Positions 1 to 8,707 of a stretch of DNA of 64,000 bases are shown one piece after another. Origin of the DNA: Shimia sp040370365 (GTDB lineage: Bacteria; Pseudomonadota; Alphaproteobacteria; Rhodobacterales; Rhodobacteraceae). The stretch is taken from the NCBI RefSeq assembly GCF_040370365.1, contig NZ_BAABWQ010000001.1, positions 558,001-622,000 of the forward strand, in the 5' to 3' direction. A program made the translations under genes and the position numbers. The notes beneath the pieces are model-generated. The model was not told the origin of the DNA, searched no databases, and saw nothing but the letters and a program-made list of their open reading frames with translations. The stretch's first letter is position 1. Each line of letters opens with the position of its first letter.

Positions 1-240
1 ACAATGTTGGCGGGCGCACATGAACCACATGAACGTGGGCGCATGCAGGGTATGAACGATTTTATCGTTTTTGGCGGTGTGACCGTGGCTTCGCTGGCTT
101 CCGGTGGTTTGATGAACTGCTCAGGTGGCGATGCAGTCACAGGGTGGACCAGTGTGAACTTGGCAATGGCACCCTTCCTCATGTTGGCAGGCGGTGCACT
201 GATCTGGTTGGTGATGCGTCCTAGGGACGAAACTGTCTAA
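1..240 (+). CDS. MFS transporter, C-terminal fragment
   Basis: The reading frame is already open at the first base, so this is the last 79 residues of a larger gene. A charged stretch (HEPHERGRMQGMNDF) is followed by two hydrophobic segments, which matches the cytoplasmic loop and final two helices of a Major Facilitator Superfamily transporter; the R-x-Q-G-x-N-D-F pattern is familiar from bacterial MFS proteins. The substrate cannot be told. It converges on the minus-strand operon that ends at 364, with 123 bp between them in which no clear terminator is visible. Confidence 0.6.
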   Translation, partial: TMLAGAHEPHERGRMQGMNDFIVFGGVTVASLASGGLMNCSGGDAVTGWTSVNLAMAPFLMLAGGALIWLVMRPRDETV

Positions 241-363
241 CTGGCTCGTTGTGTTGCACTTCAAGCTTTTCGGTTTGGTCAAGTTTTCCTAGACTAAGCG
301 CTACATGATGCAACGGGGTCAACATGGTTGCCCTTCTGTTTAAGGCCGCCGAGTTGCGCCCGA

Positions 364-1137
364 CTACCAACGCCCCATCAATGCGCGCCTCATCAATCCA
401 ACCCGCTTGCCAAACTCACTGCTGCCCAATGCGCCATTTGATACACGCCTTGGGTCCGCAATCGCTTGTTTTAGCACCATTTCTACCTGCCAAGCGGCGT
501 AAAATGCCTGACCAGCAGCCCGATCGACCTCTTTTCGGCGCTGTCGTGCCGCCTCTAGGCGGCTCAAAGCACCCTGAGCAAATTCAGCCACCGCCTCAGG
601 GCGCCCATTCACCAAAGGCACCCGGTTGGCGTCTTCCAACGCCGGAATCGCCATAAGCCAATTGGCTACACCCAAAGCATAGCCCACATCTCGTGCCACG
701 CCCTCTGCACACTGTCCCAACGCGTGCGCGCCAACCAACATCAACCCACCGGCGGTCTCCGCCAGATACCGTTCCAGGTGCTGCTGATCCTCAAATGGGT
801 CTTTGTAGATATCCCAGCGCCGCGCTTCTATCAGCGTATCCAGCACCTCAGTGGCGTTGGCATCAAGTATTGCTGCTAGCGGGGTCACAACTTCATGGCG
901 GCGCACGCCCTCTCCCGATCTGATTTCCTCCAGCGCGTCACGCCACCATTGCAGCCGCATCTCTGCGATCATGGTTTCCTGCGTAACCCAAGGCGCTCGA
1001 GAGACCTCAACATTGAACGCATAGAGCGGGAACAAGACGTCGCGTGCGTCAGGATGCGCAGCCATAGTTGCGGCAAACCGATCCGGATCGCCGTTTTTTA
1101 CGGTCCCAGCACAAGCCTTTAGGTCCTCATCACTCAC
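364..1137 (-). CDS. squalene/phytoene synthase-like protein (degenerate)
   Basis: A 257-residue protein of the trans-isoprenyl diphosphate synthase (SQS/PSY) fold: LFPLYAFNVEVSRAPW near residue 37 aligns with the first helix, followed by the conserved RLQWWRDAL segment. The aspartate-rich motif that binds prenyl diphosphate through magnesium is replaced here by NVEVSRAPW, and no second Asp-rich motif is seen, so terpenoid synthesis is unlikely. In alphaproteobacteria and mitochondria such relatives include NDUFAF6, a complex I assembly factor; that role is an inference. It is the last gene of an overlapping operon, its start overlapping the upstream methyltransferase stop by 4 nt. Confidence 0.75.
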   Translation of the reverse strand: MSDEDLKACAGTVKNGDPDRFAATMAAHPDARDVLFPLYAFNVEVSRAPWVTQETMIAEMRLQWWRDALEEIRSGEGVRRHEVVTPLAAILDANATEVLDTLIEARRWDIYKDPFEDQQHLERYLAETAGGLMLVGAHALGQCAEGVARDVGYALGVANWLMAIPALEDANRVPLVNGRPEAVAEFAQGALSRLEAARQRRKEVDRAAGQAFYAAWQVEMVLKQAIADPRRVSNGALGSSEFGKRVGLMRRALMGRW

Positions 1138-1865
1138 CCAAAGTCTCCTCGTCTGCGCGCGACAATCAGTAAGTATCCAGTCTCAGACCGCACCTCACGC
1201 CAACTGGCCGCTTCCGCGGCACATAAATCCAGCATCTTGGTCAGCGCGGCACCCGCTTCGTCCCTCAGCGTCGCAATCCGCATTTCCATGGACTGATAAT
1301 ACGCTTCCCAGCCAGCATCAGATACTTTGCGATGCGCTATAACTTCAAAACCTTGCGCCTCAACATCTTTGAGAATGGCGTCAGATCTCTGTGTATTGTA
1401 GCCCTCCCAAAAGGCCTGCGCCATTTCACTTGGTGTGTCAGTGAAATAGCAAGGCTCGGAAAAAGCCACGACGCCATTTGGCACCAATGCTTTGGAAAAG
1501 GCGCCAAGTCCGCTTGGGATACTCAGGAAGTAGAGCGCACCTGCGCACCAGATGAAATCAAACGGCGCTTCAGCCAATCCTGCCACATCTTCCATGCTGC
1601 GGCATTCTGCACGAAACCGCCCCTCATGAGCAAAGCGGGCATTGGCCTGAGCCACAAATGCATCACGTGTGTCAACGGCGACCACCAGCGCGCCGGGAGC
1701 TCTTAGCAACTCGAAGCTGTCGCCTCCCGGACCCGAACCGGCATCACAGATCACTGCGTCTTCTCCAACAGCGGCAAGTTCCAAAGCCCAAGCCACCTCT
1801 TCCGGACTGCCAGGTCCTTCTCTCGGCAAGTCTTTGTGTACAATAAAGAAGTTTTCTTTATCCAT
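1134..1865 (-). CDS. class I SAM-dependent methyltransferase
   Basis: A 243-residue Rossmann-fold methyltransferase. The SAM-binding glycine loop is DAGSGPGGDSFELL (about residues 41-54), an acidic strand end lies at VVAVDTRD (about 62-69), and DFIWCAGALYFL (about 103-114) corresponds to motif IV. The substrate is not recognisable; the small-molecule type with a C-terminal cap is likely. Its start codon overlaps the last base of the cimA stop and its own stop overlaps the next gene by 4 nt, so it is probably translated from the cysS-cimA message. Confidence 0.8.
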   Translation of the reverse strand: MDKENFFIVHKDLPREGPGSPEEVAWALELAAVGEDAVICDAGSGPGGDSFELLRAPGALVVAVDTRDAFVAQANARFAHEGRFRAECRSMEDVAGLAEAPFDFIWCAGALYFLSIPSGLGAFSKALVPNGVVAFSEPCYFTDTPSEMAQAFWEGYNTQRSDAILKDVEAQGFEVIAHRKVSDAGWEAYYQSMEMRIATLRDEAGAALTKMLDLCAAEAASWREVRSETGYLLIVARRRGDFG

Positions 1866-3496
1866 CAGAGTGCCACTTTGGCTCCGTCATGTACTAGCTT
1901 CCAGTTCAGCGCATCAAGCAAAGCTTCAAAGCTTGCGTCCACTATGTTTGCAGACACGCCCACTGTGGCCCAACGACGACCGTGATCGTCCTCAAAATCT
2001 ATGATCACGCGGGTCACAGCTTCGGTACCGCCATTGGTGATCCGCACCTTAAAATCCACAAGCCGCACGTCCTCTATGACACTTTGATAAGGGCCAAGAT
2101 CAGACTTTAGCGCTTGCCACAACGCGTTGACGGGCCCCTCATCGCTCATCTCATCGGTGTGATCATTTTTGAAATAGCTAGTAGTCTTATGACCGTTGGG
2201 CAATTGAACCGTGACCACGGCTTCACTTTCCACAACCGTGGCTCCACGTGCATTGCGCCGCCGCTCCGAGATCACCCGGTAGCGTTCAACATCAAAATAC
2301 GTTTCGCTGAGCCCCAATGCATCCCGTGCCAGAAGCTCAAAGCTGGCTTGGGCCGTATCGTACGAATAACCTTTGGCTTCAGCCTCTTTGATACGCGACA
2401 GGATTTCCCCCAGAGCTGGCGCGCCTTTCTCGGTGTCCAGTCCTGCATCCGCCAACCTTTTGCGAAGATTGCTTTGCCCTGCCTGATTAGACATTGGGAT
2501 GATCCGCTCGTTGCCCACTACGCTTGGATCAATGTGCTCATATGTGCTCGGGTCTTTTAAAATTGCACTGGCATGCAATCCGGCTTTATGTGCAAACGCG
2601 CTTGCCCCCACAAAAGCGGCTTGCCTCATCGGCACACGATTGAGAATGTCATCCAACATTCGACTTGCCCGTGTCAGTCCCTCAAGCGCGGTATGGCTCA
2701 CGCCAATCTCGTAAGTGCTCGCATAAGGTTCTTTCAACAACAGCGTCGGGATCAGCGTCGTCAAATTGGCATTGCCACAGCGTTCACCCAAGCCGTTCAG
2801 CGTGCCTTGAACCTGACGCGCACCAGCATCCACCGCCGCCAGAGAGTTGGCGACAGCGTGCTCAGTGTCATTATGCGTGTGGATGCCCAGATGATCGCCA
2901 GGAATACCCGCAGCAATCACCGCTTTGGTGATCTCATAGACCTCATGCGGCAAGCTGCCGCCGTTGGTGTCACAAAGCACCACCCATCGCGCACCGGCCT
3001 CATAGGCCGCCTTTACAGTCTGGATCGCATAGTCCGGATTGGCCTTATACCCGTCAAAGAAATGCTCAGCATCAAACAGCGCTTCACGCCCTTGCGTCAC
3101 CAAGTAGGCCAAAGATTTCGCAACGTTTTCCGCGTTTTCTTCTAGGGTGATGCCAAGCGCAGTGGTGACATGAAAATCATGGGTTTTGCCGACCAGACAT
3201 ACCGCAGGTGTGCCCGCATTCATTACAGCTGCCAGAACGTCATCGTTCTCCGCCGACATTCCCGTCCGCTTGGTCATGCCAAAAGCTGTGAACGTCGCCG
3301 CCAGTTTCGGTTGGGCTTCGAAGAATTCGCTGTCCGTCGGGTTGGCCCCCGGCCAGCCACCTTCGATATAGTCCACGCCCAACTGATCCAACACCGCCGC
3401 AATCTGCGCTTTTTCCGAGGTCGCGAACTGCACACCTTGCGTCTGCTGACCATCGCGCAAAGTTGTATCGTAAAGGTAGAGGCGCTCTTTACTCAC
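1865..3496 (-). CDS. cimA: citramalate synthase
   Basis: 543 residues, the usual length of CimA/2-isopropylmalate-synthase-like enzymes. The HMGL-like barrel begins with LYDTTLRDGQQTQGV, carries the HTHNDTEHA metal-binding histidines and the GLGERCGNANL loop. The C-terminal third (about residue 400 on) matches the LeuA allosteric domain. It condenses pyruvate with acetyl-CoA to (R)-citramalate, a threonine-independent entry to 2-oxobutyrate and isoleucine; assignment over LeuA rests on the overall sequence pattern (DGQQTQGVQF rather than DGEQ). The start overlaps the cysS stop by 4 nt, so the two are cotranscribed. Confidence 0.9.
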   Translation of the reverse strand: MSKERLYLYDTTLRDGQQTQGVQFATSEKAQIAAVLDQLGVDYIEGGWPGANPTDSEFFEAQPKLAATFTAFGMTKRTGMSAENDDVLAAVMNAGTPAVCLVGKTHDFHVTTALGITLEENAENVAKSLAYLVTQGREALFDAEHFFDGYKANPDYAIQTVKAAYEAGARWVVLCDTNGGSLPHEVYEITKAVIAAGIPGDHLGIHTHNDTEHAVANSLAAVDAGARQVQGTLNGLGERCGNANLTTLIPTLLLKEPYASTYEIGVSHTALEGLTRASRMLDDILNRVPMRQAAFVGASAFAHKAGLHASAILKDPSTYEHIDPSVVGNERIIPMSNQAGQSNLRKRLADAGLDTEKGAPALGEILSRIKEAEAKGYSYDTAQASFELLARDALGLSETYFDVERYRVISERRRNARGATVVESEAVVTVQLPNGHKTTSYFKNDHTDEMSDEGPVNALWQALKSDLGPYQSVIEDVRLVDFKVRITNGGTEAVTRVIIDFEDDHGRRWATVGVSANIVDASFEALLDALNWKLVHDGAKVAL

Positions 3497-4857
3497 AACA
3501 ACCCCTCCAGCTTCCCAGCGTCAAAGCCCGCCGCTGGTAAGAGTTCAACGCCCGCCTTGCTCATACGCACTTCGACGCCTGCGTCCACCAAGGCGCCCTT
3601 GATCCGGTCCACTTCAGAGAAGTCTTTGCTCGCCATAGCCGCCTCGCGTGCGCCAGCCAACAGTGCCCTATAGGCGTCAAGATCGGCCCCCTGCGCCCAA
3701 TCACCAAGGGCGTTGCTCAAAAGGCCCAACATCTGCGCGCCTGCAAGCAGTCCAGCGGCATCGCCCGCACTGGCAAGCCCGTGCAACACCGATATGGCGC
3801 CCGCCGTGTTTAGATCATCTGCCACACATTTCAACACCTCTGCGGGCACGTTGAGCGAGGGCTCAAAGCCCTCGGTCAACGTTCGCCACTTGCGCAACGT
3901 CGCCTCAGCTTCACCTGCTTTTTTGGCAGTCCAATCCATCGGCTTGCCATAGTGGGTGCTTAAGAACACAAAGCGGATCACCTCGCCGGGAGTTCCTTGA
4001 TCCAGCAAATCACGCACGGTGAAGAAATTGCCCAAAGACTTGGACATCTTCTTACCTTCCACCTGCAACATTTCGTTGTGCAGCCAGTAGTTCGCCATGC
4101 TCTGGCCGCCATTGGCGCAACAGCTTTGCGCGATCTCGTTCTCATGGTGTGGGAACATCAAATCATTGCCGCCACCGTGAATATCAAACGACGCGCCCAG
4201 CAATTCAAAGCTCATCGCGGAACACTCGATGTGCCAACCCGGGCGCCCACGGCCCCAAGGGCTCTCCCAGCCCGGCGTTGCATCATCTGAAGGTTTCCAA
4301 AGTACAAAATCCATCGGATCTTCTTTGTAAGATGCAACCTCAACCCGCGCGCCTGCGATCATGTCGTCCACCGACCGGCCTGACAGCTTGCCGTAGTCGT
4401 CATATTTGCGCACCCGAAAAAGTACATGCCCGTCATGGGCATAGGCAAACCCATCCGCAATAAGCTTTTCGATCATGGTGATCATCTCGGCGATATACTG
4501 TGTCGCACGCGGCATATGGTTGGGTTCCATCGCGCCAAGCGCCCCCATATCATCCAGATACCATTGGGTTGTCTCCGCAGTGATCTCCCCAATTGCCCGA
4601 CCGCTTTCCGCCGCGCGTGCATTGATCTTGTCATCCACGTCGGTGAAGTTTCGCACATAGGTCACGTGATCTGCGCCATAAACTTCACGCAGCAGGCGAT
4701 AGAGCACATCAAAAACCACCACAGGCCGCGCATTGCCAATATGGGCGCGATCATACACCGTCGGCCCACAGACATACATCCGCACATTATTTGGGTCGAT
4801 TGGCGTAAACACCTCTTTGCGGCGTTTCAGCGTGTTGTGCAGTTTGATCTCAGTCAT
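3493..4857 (-). CDS. cysS: cysteinyl-tRNA synthetase
   Basis: Class I aminoacyl-tRNA synthetase of 454 residues. HIGH signature appears as AHIGNARP and the KMSKS loop as KKMSKSLGNF; the zinc-binding cysteine lies in MYVCGPTVYD, and GWHIECSAMS plus GGGNDLMFPHHENE are typical of CysRS. The ATG at 4857 (protein MTEIKLHN) was chosen because GAGGAG lies about 8 nt upstream; an in-frame upstream start would add 16 residues with no homology expected. It is the first gene of the operon running to 364. Confidence 0.95.
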   Translation of the reverse strand: MTEIKLHNTLKRRKEVFTPIDPNNVRMYVCGPTVYDRAHIGNARPVVVFDVLYRLLREVYGADHVTYVRNFTDVDDKINARAAESGRAIGEITAETTQWYLDDMGALGAMEPNHMPRATQYIAEMITMIEKLIADGFAYAHDGHVLFRVRKYDDYGKLSGRSVDDMIAGARVEVASYKEDPMDFVLWKPSDDATPGWESPWGRGRPGWHIECSAMSFELLGASFDIHGGGNDLMFPHHENEIAQSCCANGGQSMANYWLHNEMLQVEGKKMSKSLGNFFTVRDLLDQGTPGEVIRFVFLSTHYGKPMDWTAKKAGEAEATLRKWRTLTEGFEPSLNVPAEVLKCVADDLNTAGAISVLHGLASAGDAAGLLAGAQMLGLLSNALGDWAQGADLDAYRALLAGAREAAMASKDFSEVDRIKGALVDAGVEVRMSKAGVELLPAAGFDAGKLEGLL

Positions 4858-5084
4858 AGCAAAGTGGCTCCTCGGCACACGGGTGGTCCGCGGCGGGCTT
4901 ACCAACTCTCAAACATGTTTGAAATAGAAGAACGGCCCGCCTGACGATGTCAGCAGGGAATGCAGCAGCAAATAATAATGGTGCGCGCAGTGTTCATGAC
5001 GGAGACCCTATGTGGCGCGGCGAAAGTGGTCAAGCCCGTGATTGAGCCATTGACCATACACTTTCGGCTCCTCAAAGTACCGAC

Positions 5085-5429
5085 ATGAGCCGCGAGACCA
5101 TCAATACGATTTGTGCCAAATTTCCTGGCGCCCAGCTTTCCGATCCGTTCGGCGGGGGACATGACGCTTGGAAGGTTGGCGGTAAAATGTTTGCCTGTAT
5201 TGGGACCGCCAACACAGGCGTTTCTGTGAAAACCGACAGTGTTGAGACCGCACAGATGTTGATAGATGCTGGCATCGGCGTCAAAGCACCTTATTTTCAT
5301 CGCAGCTGGATCCACCTGCCACTTGACGGTGACGAAGAAGAACTCCGCCACCGTCTGGGGGTGTCTTACGATATCGTGCGCGCCGGACTGACAAAAAAAC
5401 TTCAAGCCAAAATGCCGCCGCGCAATTAG
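5085..5429 (+). CDS. MmcQ/YjbR family protein
   Basis: A 114-residue protein of the MmcQ/YjbR family, a small CyaY-like fold with DNA-binding-like members but no settled biochemical function. The family pattern is visible: a short helix start (NTICAKFPGAQLSDPFGGG), DAWKVGGKMFACI, and the terminal pattern SYDIVRAGLTKK. It is monocistronic and convergent with the EamA gene that ends at 5433, only 3 bp away. The upstream 225 bp to cysS contain no other gene. Confidence 0.8.
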   Translation: MSRETINTICAKFPGAQLSDPFGGGHDAWKVGGKMFACIGTANTGVSVKTDSVETAQMLIDAGIGVKAPYFHRSWIHLPLDGDEEELRHRLGVSYDIVRAGLTKKLQAKMPPRN

Positions 5430-5432
5430 GGT

Positions 5433-6380
5433 TCAACAGCCATCATTGAGTAATTTGGCCCGCGTTCGACGTCCCAATGGCAACGGAAACGTCAGCTTCA
5501 CGCCGCTCTGCGCTAGGACGGTTAGCACGATACCCAATGCCGTAATCGCTGCACCGATCCAACTCACAGGTCCATACCGCTCTCCAAGCAAGGCAACGCC
5601 AATCACAAGTCCAACAGCCGCCGCGACATAACCAATCTGGCTCAAGAGCACAGGTCCGCCCAACTTTTGCAGCCTGAAGTAGGCCGGAAAGGTCAGAGCT
5701 GCCGCCACCAATTGCACCGCTGCGGCCCAAGGCACCACGGCGACATCTTGCAAAGCCACACCATCACCGCGCGCTATCAACACGCCAAGCAGAGCCACAA
5801 TCGCCACACCATGGCTCCAGAAAGCCAAGGCAATCGGATGTGCATTCTCAGGCCAGTCGAGTGTCCGATACACATTGCCGCCCGCCAAAATCAACGGGAT
5901 GGTCAATCCCACCAACGACCACAACATTGTCCCATCTAAGCCACCCCGACCAAAGGCCACCATCAAGGCGCCAACCAGTCCAAAGCCAATACCCCAAAGC
6001 CCCATGCGCGACGGCGTTTTCAACCCGAAAACCGCAGAGAGCGCCAAAGTAGCCACCGGTGAGAGTGCAAACATCATGCCCACCTGTCCCGCACCCAGCT
6101 TCGGCACCAGCCCAAATATAAGCAAGTTGATGCCCGCAAAACTCGCCAACCCCGAGATCACCACATAGCGCAGCATTTGCCCGCGTGGCAGCTTCAGATG
6201 GCCGCGCAGAGCAAGAACCGGAAACAGACTTAAGCTCGCCCCCATCGACACCAAGAGCGCCCAAATCAAGGGCGACACACCCGCCGCCGCTGATATCTTG
6301 CTCAAAGGAAAACCAATGCCCAGAAGTGCACCGCACCAAATCAACAGCCCCACCGGGCCCACAGAAGATACCTTAGGCAT
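5433..6380 (-). CDS. EamA/DMT-superfamily transporter
   Basis: 315 residues with about ten hydrophobic segments in two EamA repeats (drug/metabolite transporter superfamily), for example LLIWCGALLGIGFPLSKISA at the N-terminus and the IGYVAAAVGLVIGVALLGERYG signature late in the protein (read in two parts). An inner-membrane exporter of a small metabolite is the expected role; the substrate is unknown. Its start overlaps the end of the VOC gene by 8 nt, and the pair lies under a SoxR-type promoter (6785-6815), suggesting export or detoxification of a redox-active or electrophilic compound. Confidence 0.85.
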   Translation of the reverse strand: MPKVSSVGPVGLLIWCGALLGIGFPLSKISAAAGVSPLIWALLVSMGASLSLFPVLALRGHLKLPRGQMLRYVVISGLASFAGINLLIFGLVPKLGAGQVGMMFALSPVATLALSAVFGLKTPSRMGLWGIGFGLVGALMVAFGRGGLDGTMLWSLVGLTIPLILAGGNVYRTLDWPENAHPIALAFWSHGVAIVALLGVLIARGDGVALQDVAVVPWAAAVQLVAAALTFPAYFRLQKLGGPVLLSQIGYVAAAVGLVIGVALLGERYGPVSWIGAAITALGIVLTVLAQSGVKLTFPLPLGRRTRAKLLNDGC

Positions 6381-6747
6381 AGCTGATCACCTCATATTCG
6401 ATGTCATCAGGTCCATCGAAGTAAAACCGCTTCCCAGGCTCATAGTCGGCGTGGCTTTTGGGGACAAAACCAGCGGCCTTCACTCGCTCTTCGATCCTGT
6501 CCAGATCGGTGACAACGATTCCGATATGGTTCAGCCCACCGGCACGGTAGTAGCTGGGTTCCGCATTCTGAATGTCGACCGGCGGCGCGTAAAGCGCCAG
6601 GTAACTTTCTGTCTCGCCGACGTGGACGCTATGTCCGCCGTGGATCGAGTCGCCTTCCCATCTCACCTGCCAATCAAACAGGTCACACAACATGGCCGCC
6701 GTGGACTTCGGATCGCGCACAGTCAGATTCACATGCTCAAGTTTCAT
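6373..6747 (-). CDS. VOC family protein (glyoxalase-like)
   Basis: 124 residues forming two beta-alpha-beta-beta-beta modules of the vicinal-oxygen-chelate fold. Start KLEHVNLTVRDP contributes the first metal-ligand histidine (H5), GGLNHIGIVVTDLD the second (about H74), and DIEYEVISYA the terminal glutamate. Members include glyoxalases, dioxygenases and drug-binding resistance proteins. First gene downstream of the SoxR operator and translationally coupled to the EamA transporter, so a role in handling redox-cycling or thiol-reactive molecules is a fair inference. Confidence 0.8.
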   Translation of the reverse strand: MKLEHVNLTVRDPKSTAAMLCDLFDWQVRWEGDSIHGGHSVHVGETESYLALYAPPVDIQNAEPSYYRAGGLNHIGIVVTDLDRIEERVKAAGFVPKSHADYEPGKRFYFDGPDDIEYEVISYA

Positions 6748-6784
6748 AGCTCAACTTCCTTCCATTGAATTTCTTGGTAGACAC

Positions 6785-6815
6785 AAGGTAATTCTTCAAG
6801 TTAACTTGAGGTCAA
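6785..6815 (-). promoter_or_regulatory. SoxR operator within a 19-bp-spacer promoter
   Basis: On the minus strand a -35 TTGACC (6815-6810) and a -10 TACCTT (6790-6785) are separated by exactly 19 bp, the long spacing characteristic of MerR-family targets. The spacer carries CTTCAAGTTAACTTGAGG when read on the plus strand (6794-6811), a near-perfect palindrome that matches the SoxR box of the E. coli soxS promoter at 17 of 18 positions as I recall it. It drives the VOC-EamA operon, divergent from soxR, and also lies just upstream of soxR. Confidence 0.88.
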
Positions 6816-6843
6816 CAACTTTTTATGGTTTGCTTTCAATAGT

Positions 6844-7326
6844 ATGATGAAATCGAAAAAAAGAATCCGGCTCCGCCCCACTGGTTTGACCATTGGTCAA
6901 ATCTCTGAACGCACTGGCCTTGCACCCTCTGCGATCCGCTATTACGAAGAAGAAGGTATCGTACACCCGCACCGCACTGATACCGGCCAGCGTCGATTTG
7001 AACGCGCGGACATCCGACGTTTGTCGTTTGTGATGATTTCACAATCACTGGGTTTCTCTATTGCCGAAATCCGCGCAGCGCTTTCAAGGTTGCCGGAAAA
7101 CCGCACTCCAACAAAATCAGACTGGCAAGCGATCTCTGAGATCTTCCGCGAAACGCTTGATCAGCGCATTTTGCAAATGACAAAACTGCGCAACCAGCTA
7201 GATGGTTGCATTGGGTGCGGTTGCCTCAGCTTGTCCAATTGCAAACTCTATAATCCGGATGACCGCGCGCGTTCCCGCGGCCCCGGACCGCGGTATTTAC
7301 TGGGCGACACTCCAACCGACCTGTGA
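6844..7326 (+). CDS. soxR: redox-sensitive MerR-family activator SoxR
   Basis: 160 residues: N-terminal MerR winged helix (LTIGQISERTGLAPSAIRYY, residues 15-34, then R-F-x-R-A-D-I-R-R-L), a dimerisation helix, and the diagnostic [2Fe-2S] cluster motif C122-x2-C125-x-C127-x5-C133 (CIGCGCLSLSNC). Oxidation of the cluster by redox-cycling compounds converts SoxR to an activator. Its operator is in the divergent intergenic region. Two consecutive ATG codons begin the gene and no good ribosome binding site precedes them. Outside enterics SoxR usually controls transporters and oxidoreductases rather than SoxS, which fits the neighbouring genes. Confidence 0.95.
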   Translation: MMKSKKRIRLRPTGLTIGQISERTGLAPSAIRYYEEEGIVHPHRTDTGQRRFERADIRRLSFVMISQSLGFSIAEIRAALSRLPENRTPTKSDWQAISEIFRETLDQRILQMTKLRNQLDGCIGCGCLSLSNCKLYNPDDRARSRGPGPRYLLGDTPTDL

Positions 7327-7498
7327 GAGTCCCAAACTGGCGCCAATTGGCCGTAGGTGACCGGAGAAAATGTGAGGTTCAGTTGGAGGCAAAGCCCCCG
7401 CAACACAACCTGTCATATCTCCCATCACGGTTTTGAATTTGACAATCTCAAAGGCCCTCTGCCACCACGGTCCAAACACAAAACAGGGAGTGCAGCCT

Positions 7499-8686
7499 AT
7501 GCAGCTATCACAGCGCATCACCAACATCACCGGCGGCGGATCAGACGGCTGGGATGTATTCTACAAAGCCCGAAAAATGATCGCGGATGGCATCGACGTG
7601 ACCGAGCTTACAATTGGTGAGCACGACATTCGAACCGATCCCACGATTTTGGCCGCTATGGATAAATCCGCACAAGGCGGACACACCGGCTATGCAATGG
7701 TCCCAGGCACCCACGACATGCGGTTGGCAGTCGCGCAACGTATAACCGAACGCACCGGCGTTCAGACGACTTTCGAAAACATCCTGATCACCCCCGGCGG
7801 ACAGGCTGCACTTTTTGCTGCGCATTTGGCGGTATGTTCGGAAGGCGAGCGTGCTCTGTACATTGATCCATATTATGCCACCTACCCCGGCACAATTCGC
7901 GCCGTTGGGGCTGAACCTGTCGCAATACAGACGCATGCCTCAAACGCTTTTCAGCCACGCCCTGAAGACATCTCAGAACAAGCCACCAAAGGCGCAGCGT
8001 CTCTGTTGATAAACACCCCAAACAATCCCACTGGTACAGTGTATGGGCGCGACACGCTCGAAGGGGTCGCACAGGTTTGTAAAGAGCACGACCTCTGGCT
8101 CATCTCCGATGAAGTCTATGACACTCAAATCTGGGACGGTGCGCACCTGAGCCCGCGCGCGCTTCCCGGCATGGCCGATCGTACCTTGGTAGTTGGTTCG
8201 ATGTCCAAATCTCATGCCATGACAGGCAGCCGTATAGGCTGGATCGCGGCACCAAAAGAGGTGATCACACATCTTATCAACCTTGCGACACACACAACTT
8301 ATGGCGTGCCAGGTTTTGTGCAAGACGCAGCGGTTTTTGCGTTGAATCAAGGCGACGCGCTTGAAGCAGAGATCGCGGCACCATTTTTGCGGCGGCGCGC
8401 CTTGGCCAAAGACATCTTGGCGGATCAAAACACCATTGGGCTGATCCCTGCGCAAGGCGCAATGTATATAATGTTGGATATTCGTGCCACCGGCCTATCG
8501 GGCGAAGACTTCGCAAACTCTCTGCTAGACACGCACCATATTGCTACGATGCCCGGTGAAAGTTTTGGTCAATCGGCGGTTGGCCACATCCGGGTGGCAA
8601 TGACAGTAGACGATATGAAATTCCAATCCGCGCTCAAAACGCTGGTTGGTTACGCGGAACATCTCGCCAATCAAAACGCAGCCTGA
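7499..8686 (+). CDS. class I/II PLP-dependent aminotransferase
   Basis: 395 residues of the fold-type I aminotransferase family (AspC/MalY-like). The substrate-side motif NTPNNPTGTVY and SDEVYDTQIWDG precede the PLP-lysine segment SMSKSHAMTGSRIGW, and a conserved arginine lies near VGHIRVAMT. The amino donor is not identifiable. ATG at 7499 is preferred because GGGAG stands upstream; an earlier in-frame codon would add 22 residues unlike the family. The gene lies between soxR and mttB; the 172 bp before it show no other gene. Confidence 0.85.
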   Translation: MQLSQRITNITGGGSDGWDVFYKARKMIADGIDVTELTIGEHDIRTDPTILAAMDKSAQGGHTGYAMVPGTHDMRLAVAQRITERTGVQTTFENILITPGGQAALFAAHLAVCSEGERALYIDPYYATYPGTIRAVGAEPVAIQTHASNAFQPRPEDISEQATKGAASLLINTPNNPTGTVYGRDTLEGVAQVCKEHDLWLISDEVYDTQIWDGAHLSPRALPGMADRTLVVGSMSKSHAMTGSRIGWIAAPKEVITHLINLATHTTYGVPGFVQDAAVFALNQGDALEAEIAAPFLRRRALAKDILADQNTIGLIPAQGAMYIMLDIRATGLSGEDFANSLLDTHHIATMPGESFGQSAVGHIRVAMTVDDMKFQSALKTLVGYAEHLANQNAA

Positions 8687-8707
8687 TGTGATCAATTGTC
8701 GCCAAGC

